The position numbers and the translations under genes were made by a program. Positions 42,637 through 49,896 of a stretch of DNA of 59,791 nt are shown here, one piece after another. The notes beneath the pieces are model-generated. The model was not told where the DNA came from. It saw only the letters and a list, made by a program, of their open reading frames with translations, and did not search any database. Position 1 is the stretch's first letter; each line of letters starts with the position of its first letter. Where the stretch lies: assembly GCF_002911015.1 (NCBI RefSeq), contig NZ_KZ626889.1, positions 1 through 59,791 on the forward strand, read 5' to 3'. This stretch comes from Streptomyces populi. Its GTDB lineage: Bacteria; Actinomycetota; Actinomycetes; Streptomycetales; Streptomycetaceae.

Positions 42637-42753
42637 ATCCGATCAACTGGTCAGCGGATCAAGGAGACACGCCCTAGGCGCCGAGCCGTCTCGGGACGGT
42701 GATTCCCAAGCTCAGAGCGCATGTCCGATTCCCGTCGCCCCGCTCCATCACAA

Positions 42754-42778
42754 AGCCCCAGGCACGCAACCCGGGGCT
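42754..42778 (-). terminator. Hairpin after the DUF1877 gene
   Basis: AGCCCC and GGGGCT, extended by GG/CC with one bulged base, form a stem around a seven-base loop, about 35 bp past the DUF1877 stop. It lies in the short stretch between that gene and the insertion sequence. Confidence 0.5.
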
Positions 42779-42812
42779 GCTGTGCTGTCCGAACCTCCGG
42801 GTGAGACCGGGG

Positions 42813-43313
42813 TCAGTCGAGCCAGACGAGGATGGCGTCTCCGTCTCGGGCGGCAGCACCGAAGAACTGGACCAGTCCGGAGTGGTACTCCCGTCCCCAC
42901 TCCAGGGAGTCCGGGGTGTCCCATCCCAGGGGGTACACGTCGGCCCTATTGAGTTCCTCAGGGTCGAGGCCAACGAGCAGTTCGTCGTATGTCGTGCCTG
43001 CAAGAGCCTCGGCGCCTCGGCGAACGCGCTCTGCGGGTAGATAGCGCGGCGGTCCGTATCCCCAGTCCTCGGTCTCGGCGAAGCCCTCCTCGCCGTGGAT
43101 GACATCGACGGGGAAATCGGTGCGCCGCAGGAGGAAGCCCAGCAAGGCCCACGTCTTGTAGGTGCTGAAATGACGAGCCTCGGCCGGCGGTGGTTCCGAC
43201 TCCTCCTGAGCGTCTTCCGTCTCCTCGATGAAGTCGAGCGCCCAGTCAGGGTCCTGGATGGCACGCTCCAGCTCAGGCGCCGTAACACGGAAGTACTCAC
43301 CGATCATGCTCAT
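42813..43313 (-). CDS. DUF1877 (YfbM-like) family protein
   Basis: This is a 166-aa protein. It starts with the family signature MSMIGEYFRVTAPELERAI and has DFIEETEDAQ, STYKTWALLGFLL and FPVDVIHGEEG (conserved helix plus loop), then GPPRYLPAERVRRGAEAL and the C-terminal Tyr/Phe-rich VQFFGAAARDGDAILVWLD. DUF1877 proteins are small cytosolic proteins of unknown activity that recur in immunity-protein neighbourhoods, consistent with the surrounding genes. No ribosome site is clear; ATG 43313 or 43307. Confidence 0.85.
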   Translation of the reverse strand: MSMIGEYFRVTAPELERAIQDPDWALDFIEETEDAQEESEPPPAEARHFSTYKTWALLGFLLRRTDFPVDVIHGEEGFAETEDWGYGPPRYLPAERVRRGAEALAGTTYDELLVGLDPEELNRADVYPLGWDTPDSLEWGREYHSGLVQFFGAAARDGDAILVWLD

Positions 43314-43821
43314 GGCTGGATGCTAGGCGTCGCCACTGACACCGTTACACCGGCGGACTACAGCCAAGGTTCACGTTACAGAGTGGGGGCACGGACTGAG
43401 TGTCTGTCTGCGCTACGACGCCCCCGTACCGAGACGGACGTCCACGGATGTTCGCGAACAGTTCTCGCAGGTCACGGATAGTTCCGCCCCAGGTCACAAG
43501 GTTGCTGGAGTGACGATCAGGGACAGCGGGCGGCAGTGGCCGTCTGCGCTCAGGTGGAGCTTGCTGGTGAACCCGCCCGCGAGCGGCCCAGGTCCTCATC
43601 TCCAGCACCACCTCCACCCGGCGGGAACGGCCGCAACCGTTCCCGCTCGGCACCACTCGGAGCACCCCGTCCCATGGCATGAAGAACGATCTAGTGCTCC
43701 GACCGGGAAGGTTCACCGGGTCGTTGGTGTGGTCAAGAGCTGGGCCTGGCGAAGAAAACTGGTTGCGGGGCTGGGGCATGCCTGACACGGTGCGGGTTTC
43801 CGCAACACCCGTGAGGTTCCC
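43314..43821. other. 508-bp region with insertion-sequence debris
   Basis: It contains the transposase fragment at 43495-43600 and otherwise no supported gene. The remaining sequence looks like decayed mobile DNA next to the DUF1877 and NADAR genes. Confidence 0.5.
43495..43600 (-). pseudogene. IS5-family transposase fragment
   Basis: On the minus strand one frame reads GPLAGGFTSKLHLSADGHCR followed by PLSLIVTPA, the conserved segment after the first DDE Asp of IS5-family transposases (RGGFTSKLHL). Both sides are unrelated. It is not a piece of the nearby element at 41357-42673, whose corresponding segment reads RSRGGLSTKVHPVGD. Confidence 0.65.
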
Positions 43822-44304
43822 GTGACGATTTACTTCTATGGCGCTGACGAAGTCCCTTACGGGTGCTGCTCGAACTTCTCCGATCACGGCTTCGACCTCG
43901 ATGGGCTCTGGTGGCCGACCTCGGAGCACTACTTCCAGGCGCAGAAGTTCAAGGGCACCCGCCACGTGGACCTCATCCGGCATGCGCGCACGCCGCTGCG
44001 GGCAGCTGAGCTGGGCCGTGACCCGTCCAAACCTCTACGAAGGGACTGGGAGCGGGTCAAGGACGACGTGATGCGCCGTGCGGTGGCAGCCAAGTTCCGC
44101 GCGCATGCCGATATCCGTGACATTCTGCTGTCCACCGGTGACGAAGAGATCGTCGAAGACACCACCACCGATCACTACTGGGGTCGGGGCAGGACCGGGA
44201 ACGGCAAGAACATGCTCGGGCGGATTCTGGTGCGCACCCGTAACCAGCTGCGCGCCGAACTCGCCGAAACCTCCGACGGCGACGGCCGCCGCCCGAGGCG
44301 GTGA
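43822..44304 (+). CDS. NADAR family protein (YbiA-like)
   Basis: This is a 160-aa protein with all NADAR landmarks: YGADEVPYGCCSNFSDHGFD, WWPTSEHYFQAQKFKGT, RDWERVKDDVMRRAVAAKF and DHYWGRGRTGNGKNMLGRIL. The fold includes N-glycosidases acting on riboflavin pathway intermediates and enzymes removing ADP-ribose from guanine in DNA (DarT-type systems). No ADP-ribosyltransferase toxin is seen nearby. GTG 43822 has AGG upstream. Its position among immunity-like genes favours a conflict or repair role, by inference. Confidence 0.88.
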   Translation: MTIYFYGADEVPYGCCSNFSDHGFDLDGLWWPTSEHYFQAQKFKGTRHVDLIRHARTPLRAAELGRDPSKPLRRDWERVKDDVMRRAVAAKFRAHADIRDILLSTGDEEIVEDTTTDHYWGRGRTGNGKNMLGRILVRTRNQLRAELAETSDGDGRRPRR

Positions 44305-44319
44305 TCCGGATTCGATGCG

Positions 44320-44697
44320 CACCTCGTGAAAGTCGATCCCAAGGGCCTTCGACCAGTGGCGGGTCGCCTCGGACTCAGGAGGGAGTTCGGCTCCCGGGTA
44401 CACGGCGTGTCACTTCACACCCCAGACGTATCCGTCGAGGTCGACACCGGTTTCGCGGTCGATGAGCCGGTCGTCCGAGGAGACCCGCCAAGTCTCCGCA
44501 GATACCGACGTCTCACACCGGGCCTCAACGCAGTACCGGAAGAGATACCGCAGGTGGGACGGCGCGATGCCGGTACGGGGATCAGCCGTCACCTGGAGGA
44601 CGACCTCGTAGTCGCGCATGTAGCTGGTGTATCCGTGGTGCACGACAGCGTGATCGAAGGTCTCGTCCAGCATCTGCTCAAGTACGGCGGTATCCAT
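44320..44697 (-). pseudogene. YxiG-like gene with in-frame TGA
   Basis: From ATG 44697 (AGAAGGG upstream) the frame reads MDTAVLEQMLDETFDHAVVH, SHLRYLFRYCVEARCETSVS and LDGYVWGVK, then TGA (44412-44410), then continues in frame HAVYPGAELPPES, RHWSKALGIDFHEVRIES. In relatives I remember a Trp (TGG) at the TGA, so a single nonsense change is likely. The C-terminus also seems cut near 44320, where the convergent NADAR gene ends. Confidence 0.7.
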
Positions 44698-44853
44698 ACC
44701 GCCCTTCTGCCTCACTGGGCAAGACCTTCGATGACGAGATGCGCGGGTGCTGGGCGCCGCTGTCCTCGGACCGCGTTTGAGATCTGGCCGGCCCAGGTTG
44801 TGTCGACGCGTTCGCTGTGCTCGCTGTTGGCGGATGCCTCGACAGGTCACCAG

Positions 44854-45357
44854 TCAGCTGAAGCCAAGTTCGGTGAAGGCGCAACCCCCGCGTTCGGCGT
44901 AGGGCAGTGCTTGCCGGGATGTGAGCCTCGGAGCCTGCCGGAAGTACTGATGGAAGCCCGAGGCCCGGAACTTCAAGTCAAACGTGTGGCCTTCGATGTG
45001 CCAGAGCGGACAGTGTGCAAAGTTCGGGCGGGGATCATTCGGCACCAGTCGGTGCACCCTGTCGACCTCCAAGTCCAGGGCTAGCCCCTTGAAGTCGAGG
45101 TCGCCCTCAAGGTCGAAGACATCTTCGAAGACGAGCGTCGCCGGAGAGACCCAGAACGAAAAGTGCGTTGCGGGCGGGACCGGGTGGACCCAACGGACGA
45201 TGTAGTCGAGGTCGAGGAGAAGACGCGGCAGGATGTCGTCGGTCGGTTGGACGGACAGGCCGTGGATGGTGACGTCATGCCACCCCATGTCTTCGAAGTC
45301 CGCGTCGCTCCATGTGCTCTTGGAGAGACCTGAATCCTCGTGGCTACCGTTGCCCAT
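44854..45357 (-). CDS. Conserved Streptomyces hypothetical, 167 aa
   Basis: This soluble protein contains MGWHDVTIHGLSVQ, LLLDLDYIVRWVHPVP, FWVSPATLVFEDVFDLEGDL and CPLWHIEGHTFDLKFRASGF, a beta-rich pattern I know from an uncharacterised family often found next to YxiG-like and SUKH genes. ATG 45357 is used; TTG 45369 is possible. The pair with the preceding YxiG-like pseudogene suggests an old operon. Confidence 0.7.
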   Translation of the reverse strand: MGNGSHEDSGLSKSTWSDADFEDMGWHDVTIHGLSVQPTDDILPRLLLDLDYIVRWVHPVPPATHFSFWVSPATLVFEDVFDLEGDLDFKGLALDLEVDRVHRLVPNDPRPNFAHCPLWHIEGHTFDLKFRASGFHQYFRQAPRLTSRQALPYAERGGCAFTELGFS

Positions 45358-45391
45358 GCCCGAATCCAAGCAGACACCTCGACGGAAGCAG

Positions 45392-45985
45392 TCACAGGCC
45401 GGGCTTGGACGAGAGGGGACGGGGTCCTGGGCGTGAGGCCGGTCGGCCTCGAGCGAGCCGACGGACCATGATGCCGATCATCGCCCAGCGGATCATGGTC
45501 TCGGACCGAGCCGGACCGGTTTCGTAGTCGCGGGCCGGGCGCTGGTGGGAGGTGATTCCCGAGAGTGTGCGCTCGACGGCCCACCGCTTCGACTGGACCT
45601 GGGAACCGCGCCGACCCGGGGCCTTGCGCACGATCTCTGGCTCGCGGCCGAGGACGGTACTGGTCCACTCCACGAGGCGTCCGGCGAAGCCTTGATCAGC
45701 CCGGATCTTCTGCACGCCCGGGTGGTCCAGGCGGATCCACAGCAATGAACGCTTCGCGCCGTCGCGATCCTGGATGTTCGCTGCGGCCAGGCCCACCCGC
45801 CACTCCGTCCGGCGGATGGCGGCGACCAGTCGCCCCAGGACGACGACCGGATCCACGCGCTCGGCGCCGACTCCGTCGAGCACCGGGGCTTCCGCGTGGA
45901 GCGGGGATCCGCCGTCCGTCTCCTCCAGCGACTGCGCCACCGCTGCGGCGTTCGGCGCGCGGAAGCAGCCGGTCAGAACACCCAT
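45392..45985 (-). pseudogene. Chimera: N-terminus of unknown gene fused to IS5 transposase tail
   Basis: AGAAGAG precedes ATG 45985. The first 67 or so residues (MGVLTGCFRAPNAAAVAQSL, then VVLGRLVAAIRRTEW) are the start of a small Streptomyces family. Then, in frame from about 45784, follows NIQDRDGAKRSLLW, IRADQGFAGRLVEWTSTVLG, KRWAVERTLSGITSHQRPAR and SETMIRWAMIGIMVRRLARG, the C-terminal third of an IS5-type transposase with the last DDE residues. The product, if made, is a 197-aa fusion with no expected function. Confidence 0.75.
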
Positions 45986-46123
45986 CGCTCTTCTCCCGGC
46001 CCCGTGTCCGAGGAGGCAGTAGATCAGACGGAGCGGCAGTGTCAGCGGCCGGTCCTAGGATCGCCTCGCACGCAGTGATCAGGAGTGCTGCCGGCCAATC
46101 AACCGACCGAGCGGAGAGCGCCG

Positions 46124-47491
46124 TTGTCCTCGATACATGACTACGCGACCTGGGAGCCGCTGCTGCGGCTGGTGCGGGATTCCCGCGCGGAGCAGCTTGC
46201 CGCGCCGGGTGGTTGCTTCACGGGCCAGATCGGTCTCGGCAGTTGGACCCTGCCCGCGCCACAGCCGCGCCCAGCGCCAGGGCGATCCCTGCAAGTGGCA
46301 GACATGCAGGACCAGTTCACCGCCGTGGAACGGGTCCAGGCCGCCCTCAGGGCCGATGGCTCGAGCGGCGTTTCGTACATGGTCGAGACGGCGCCGGACG
46401 GGAAGACCGTGCTCCATGTCATCGACGCGGGGCCCGCCGTGGAACACGGTGGCAGGAGCCCTTTCGTGGGAGCCCTGCTCCTGGTCGAGGGCGCCGTTCC
46501 CGAGCCCTGGCGGCGCCTGCCCGAGGAGGTCCCGGGCGCGGCCCCGGCGCCGTCGGCAGACCCGGCGCTGCTGGAGCGGACCCTTCGCGAGCGGCTCCCC
46601 GACGCCATCGGTGCCACCGAGGAGGAGATGGCCGCGGCGGAGGTGCGTCTCGGTGTCACGCTGCCCGACGAGCTCAAGGCCCTCTACCGCGTCACCCGTG
46701 CGCGGTGGCAGGACCGGAGCGGCGACTACGCGGCGCAGGAACGCGTCAGCAAAGCGGTCGGCTGTGAGCTCTTCCCCCTGGACGGGCTCTACATCGCGGA
46801 CGCCCGGTCCCGTCCCTGCCCTTGGCAGTTCGCTGCCGAGGACGCGGTCGTCACCGCACCGGATGCCGCCGTGCAGGGCCTCGTCGGTTCGCCCGGCTGG
46901 ATCGCCTTCGGCGACAACGGTGGCGGCGACCGGCTGGCCCTCGACCTGACACCGGGCCCGGGCGGACACGCAGGGCAGGTCATCATGATCGACCACGAGC
47001 GGAGCATCGGGGCCGCACTGCGCGCCGACTCCCTCACCGACATGGTGGTCAACCACCGCGACGACTGGCGCTCGGACGACGACTGGAACCGTCCGCCGGT
47101 GGTGGCCCAGGTGAGCACCCACAGCCCGGGCGGCATGGCGGCCGCCGCCCGGCCCGAGCTGGAGGTGCTCCGGATCGGTGGTCGGAAGGGCGAGCCGGTC
47201 GGCCTCGCCCCGGTCGCCGGCCTCCCCCGTCTGCGGACGCTCACCGCCTCCCCGGGCACGCTGGCCGATCCCCTTGAGATCGCCGGGTTGACGGGTCTGG
47301 AGTACCTGAGCCTCGGCCTCGAGGAGTGGCGCGTCCTGCTCGACGCGGGCGCCGTCCCCCGGAGCCTGTCGGCCGCCGCCATCGATGTGCAGGGCGACCA
47401 GCACCCGCTGCCGGTCCTCGACCTCGCCAACGAGCTCCTCGCCCTGTGGGACCGCCCCCTGATCACCCGGACCGTCCTCGATGGATGGTGA
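46124..47491 (+). CDS. SMI1/KNR4 (SUKH) family protein
   Basis: This is a 455-aa protein. After an N-terminal region (SSIHDYATWEPLLRLVRDSR) the SUKH core appears: ATEEEMAAAEVRLGVTLPDE, LKALYRVTRAR, GWIAFGDNGGGDRLALDL and GQVIMIDHERSIGAALRADS. The C-terminal third is a short beta/alpha repeat-like domain (LPRLRTLTASPGTLADPLEI). SUKH proteins are the largest group of immunity proteins to nuclease-type toxins. TTG 46124 follows GGAGAG and gives the expected N-terminus; an ATG at 46085 is less likely. It closes the immunity-like island. Confidence 0.85.
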   Translation: MSSIHDYATWEPLLRLVRDSRAEQLAAPGGCFTGQIGLGSWTLPAPQPRPAPGRSLQVADMQDQFTAVERVQAALRADGSSGVSYMVETAPDGKTVLHVIDAGPAVEHGGRSPFVGALLLVEGAVPEPWRRLPEEVPGAAPAPSADPALLERTLRERLPDAIGATEEEMAAAEVRLGVTLPDELKALYRVTRARWQDRSGDYAAQERVSKAVGCELFPLDGLYIADARSRPCPWQFAAEDAVVTAPDAAVQGLVGSPGWIAFGDNGGGDRLALDLTPGPGGHAGQVIMIDHERSIGAALRADSLTDMVVNHRDDWRSDDDWNRPPVVAQVSTHSPGGMAAAARPELEVLRIGGRKGEPVGLAPVAGLPRLRTLTASPGTLADPLEIAGLTGLEYLSLGLEEWRVLLDAGAVPRSLSAAAIDVQGDQHPLPVLDLANELLALWDRPLITRTVLDGW

Positions 47492-47802
47492 GCCGGGCGT
47501 CGGGTGTGACACGAAGACCTCGGCAGGGGCGGTATCACGCGCCGGCGGGTCGGCGCGTGCGGGCCGTGGTGCAATGCGGCTGTGGTGGTGGGCGCGCGAG
47601 AAGGAGTCCGGCTCCGGTGCGACGTCCGCGATCGGCACGGGGCGGAGCTGACCCCGAGGACGTGGCCGGCGGGGCGGATGGCCACGCCCCTGACGCCCGC
47701 GTGCTGGTCCGGGACGTCAGGGGCGCATGTTTCACGGGACGATGACGGCGAGTTCGCCGGGTGCGTCCTTGCGGGCCCACACCTTCGGTGCGCCCCACAG
47801 GA
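47492..47802. other. 311-bp convergent spacer with a hairpin
   Basis: No supported gene. An inverted repeat (47685-47695 with 47715-47725) is the only structured element seen. Confidence 0.5.
47685..47725. terminator. Inverted repeat between SUKH and NmrA-like genes
   Basis: CGCCCCTGACG (47685-47695) and CGTCAGGGGCG (47715-47725) are exactly complementary around a 19-nt loop. Placed between convergent genes, it may act as a terminator. Confidence 0.5.
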
Positions 47803-48663
47803 TCATTCGGCCCAGGCACGCTCCAGCAGGGCGCCGAAGGCGGCGGGCTCTCGCCCGATCAGCTCGGCCAGCGTCGGGTCGACGGCGGTGAACTCGCCGT
47901 TCCGCGCCGCTGCGAAGATGCTCAGCATCAGGTCGGCGATCGGGGCCGGGGCGCCGTGCGCCAGTACCTGCTCGCGGAAGGCGTCGTCGGGGACGACGGT
48001 GCGGGTGAAGGGCCGTCCGGTGGCACGGGACGCGATCTCGGCGACGGCGCTGAAGTCGAGCGCCGCCGCGCCGGTGAGCGGCGGGGTGGGTCCCTCGAAG
48101 CGGCCCTCCTCGGTGAGGATCGCCGCGGTGGCCTCGGCGAGGTCGTCGTGGCCGGTCCAGGTCACGGGGCCGTCGGCGGGGAGGGCGATGTCGCCGGTGC
48201 GGCGGGCGGACTCCAGGAACTGCAGGGCGCTGGCCGCGTAGAAGCCGTTGCGCAGCGCGGTCCAGGGCAGGCCGGTGGCGCGCAGCAGGTCCTCGGTCCG
48301 GGCGTGGTCACGGCATGCCTGGAAGCGGGAGTCGTGGGCGGCGCCCATCTGGCTGGTGTAGAGGATGCGGCCGACGCCGGCCTTCACGGCGGCGTCGACG
48401 GCGGTGCGATGGCCGGTGACGCACTCCTCGCCCGTGCGGTCGAGGGAGACGAGGAGCACCTGCTCGGCCCCCTCGAAGGCGTGCACGAGCGAGGCGGGGT
48501 CGTCGAAGCTGCCCTGCCGGACGCGGACGCCGCGGTCGGCGAGGTCCTTCGCCTTGCGGGGGTCGCGGACGCTGACGCCGACACGGTCGGCGGGGACGCG
48601 CTCCAGGAGGCGTTCGACGGTGCGGCGGCCGAGCTTTCCGGTGGCTCCGGTCACGATGATCAT
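47803..48663 (-). CDS. NmrA-like SDR NAD(P)-binding protein
   Basis: This is a 286-aa atypical short-chain dehydrogenase. The Rossmann glycine motif is at the start (MIIVTGATGKLGRRTVERLL), followed by VRVRQGSFDDPASL (Asp) and AGVGRILYTSQMGA. The active-site Tyr/Lys is not kept, as in NmrA/HSCARG and azoreductase-like (QOR2/ytfG) proteins. The C-terminal substrate region ends in LLERAWAE. It is divergent from a TetR regulator with an operator-like repeat between them, the usual layout for quinone- or electrophile-inducible reductases. Confidence 0.88.
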   Translation of the reverse strand: MIIVTGATGKLGRRTVERLLERVPADRVGVSVRDPRKAKDLADRGVRVRQGSFDDPASLVHAFEGAEQVLLVSLDRTGEECVTGHRTAVDAAVKAGVGRILYTSQMGAAHDSRFQACRDHARTEDLLRATGLPWTALRNGFYAASALQFLESARRTGDIALPADGPVTWTGHDDLAEATAAILTEEGRFEGPTPPLTGAAALDFSAVAEIASRATGRPFTRTVVPDDAFREQVLAHGAPAPIADLMLSIFAAARNGEFTAVDPTLAELIGREPAAFGALLERAWAE

Positions 48664-48715
48664 GAGGTTCTCCCGACGCTGTTTCCAGTGGAATCATTTC
48701 GACGGTAACACTGGA

Positions 48716-48742
48716 ATATCGATGGAATCAAACCTTCGATAT
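48716..48742. promoter_or_regulatory. Operator-like inverted repeat between NmrA-like and TetR genes
   Basis: ATATCGATGG (48716-48725) and CCTTCGATAT (48733-48742) match at 9 of 10 positions around a 7-bp spacer, 10 bp before the TetR start. TGGAATCA also occurs twice (48689-48696, 48723-48730). Confidence 0.7.
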
Positions 48743-48751
48743 CATCGGTTC

Positions 48752-49480
48752 ATGGTTACGCGCGACACCACCGACAGCCCTCGTCACCGCATCGTCGAGG
48801 CGGCCGTCGAGCTACTGGAGAGCGGCGGCCCGGACGCGGTGAGCACCCGCGCGGTCGCCGCCGCGGCCGGGATGCAGCCGCCGGCGATCTACCGGCTCTT
48901 CGGCGACAAGGAGGGGCTCCTCGAGGCCGTCGCCGAGCACGGCTACGCGCAGTTCCTGGAGAGCAAGCGCGCGCAGCTCGACCCCGAACCGCAGGACGCG
49001 GTGGAGGAGCTGCGCCGCGGCTGGGACACGGTGGTGGAGTTCGGGATCTCCCGCCCCGAGCTGTTCGCGGTGATGAACAGGGCCACCGGCCGGGGGGCGG
49101 ACATGGCGCACCGTGCGGGCCTGGAGATCCTCCACGGCCGGGTGCGCCGGCTGGCGGCCGGGGGATGGCTGCGGGTCGACGAGGAGCTGGCCGCCCAGAT
49201 CATCCAGGCCACCGGCCGGGGCGCGGTCATCACCTGGCACTCCACCCCGGCGGAACGCCGCAATCCGGCGCTGCTGACCGCCCTCCGCGAGGCCATGGTC
49301 GCCGCCGTCACCCGCACCGAACCGACGGTCCCCGCCGCGGAGGCCGGACCCGCCGCGGCGGCCCGCGCGCTGCGCGCCGCTCTCCCCGACGATGCCGACG
49401 TCCTGAGCGACGCCGAGCAGCACCTGCTGCGCGAGTGGCTCACCCGCCTGACGGCGGACGGTGGAGCTCCGCGCGCCTGA
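48752..49480 (+). CDS. TetR-family transcriptional regulator
   Basis: This is a 242-aa regulator. The helix-turn-helix is RHRIVEAAVELLESGGPDAV, then STRAVAAAAGMQPPAIYRLF, GDKEGLLEAV. The C-terminal ligand domain resembles the TetR_C_33 type (ELFAVMNRATGRGADMAHRA). It probably represses the divergent NmrA-like gene and itself through the inverted repeat 10 bp upstream. ATG 48752; an in-frame start further upstream would run through the operator. Confidence 0.88.
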   Translation: MVTRDTTDSPRHRIVEAAVELLESGGPDAVSTRAVAAAAGMQPPAIYRLFGDKEGLLEAVAEHGYAQFLESKRAQLDPEPQDAVEELRRGWDTVVEFGISRPELFAVMNRATGRGADMAHRAGLEILHGRVRRLAAGGWLRVDEELAAQIIQATGRGAVITWHSTPAERRNPALLTALREAMVAAVTRTEPTVPAAEAGPAAAARALRAALPDDADVLSDAEQHLLREWLTRLTADGGAPRA

Positions 49481-49896
49481 TCACGCGTCAGGAGCCCCCG
49501 GTGCGGGGTGGACCTCCCGGTGGGAGAGTGTTCGGCGAAGCGGCGTCCACCGGGAAGGGCCGTGGGCGGCCGCACGGCTCCGGGGCGGGTCCGCCCGGTC
49601 TCCGCGACGACGACCGCGGGCCTGCCGGGGAACGTACGCGCATGGACACCCGGGTGCACGAGGCACCTCCTGTATTCGCCGATCTGCTGAGCGGCCGCTA
49701 AGCCGTCAGAGCGTCGGGCTGCGGCCTGGAGCGAGCCGTCCCGTGCTTCAACATTCTTGCGAGGGAAGGGCTGTTGAGTTCGCGCCAAAGCATTGACTGG
49801 CCGTCAGGCCCTCCCTAATTTACCTAGCGCTCGCTAAGTACCGCTGGGCGCACGCTGAATGGCAGCTCGCCGGCACCTCGCCCTGAGGAGAACGCC
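49481..49896. other. 416-bp spacer before the DUF3068 gene
   Basis: The first 300 bp hold no supported gene. The last 110 bp carry the promoter and operator described separately and a ribosome site (GAGGAG) before 49897. Confidence 0.6.
49793..49840 (+). promoter_or_regulatory. Sigma-70-like promoter with overlapping TetR-type operator
   Basis: TTGACT (49793-49798), a 17-bp spacer and TAATTT (49816-49821) form a strong vegetative-type promoter. Directly at its start point lies TACCTAGCGCTCGCTAAGTA (49821-49840), a near-palindrome of the TTAGCGnnCGCTAA type bound by many TetR proteins. Unusually AT-rich for this DNA. Confidence 0.75.

Larger units (their letters stand above)
41353..42677. mobile_element. 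IS5-family element with Imm1-like passenger, CTAG target duplication
   Basis: The element spans 41357-42673 (1317 bp). Its ends are imperfect inverted repeats, GGACTGTCTCTCAGATCCG at the left and GGCGTGTCTCCTTGATCCG read inwards from the right: 14 of 19 matches without a gap. CTAG flanks both sides (41353-41356 and 42674-42677), matching the YTAR duplications of the IS5 group. The transposase occupies the right 850 bp; the left 400 bp hold an Imm1-like gene. The usual length for the group is about 0.85-0.95 kb. Confidence 0.75.
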
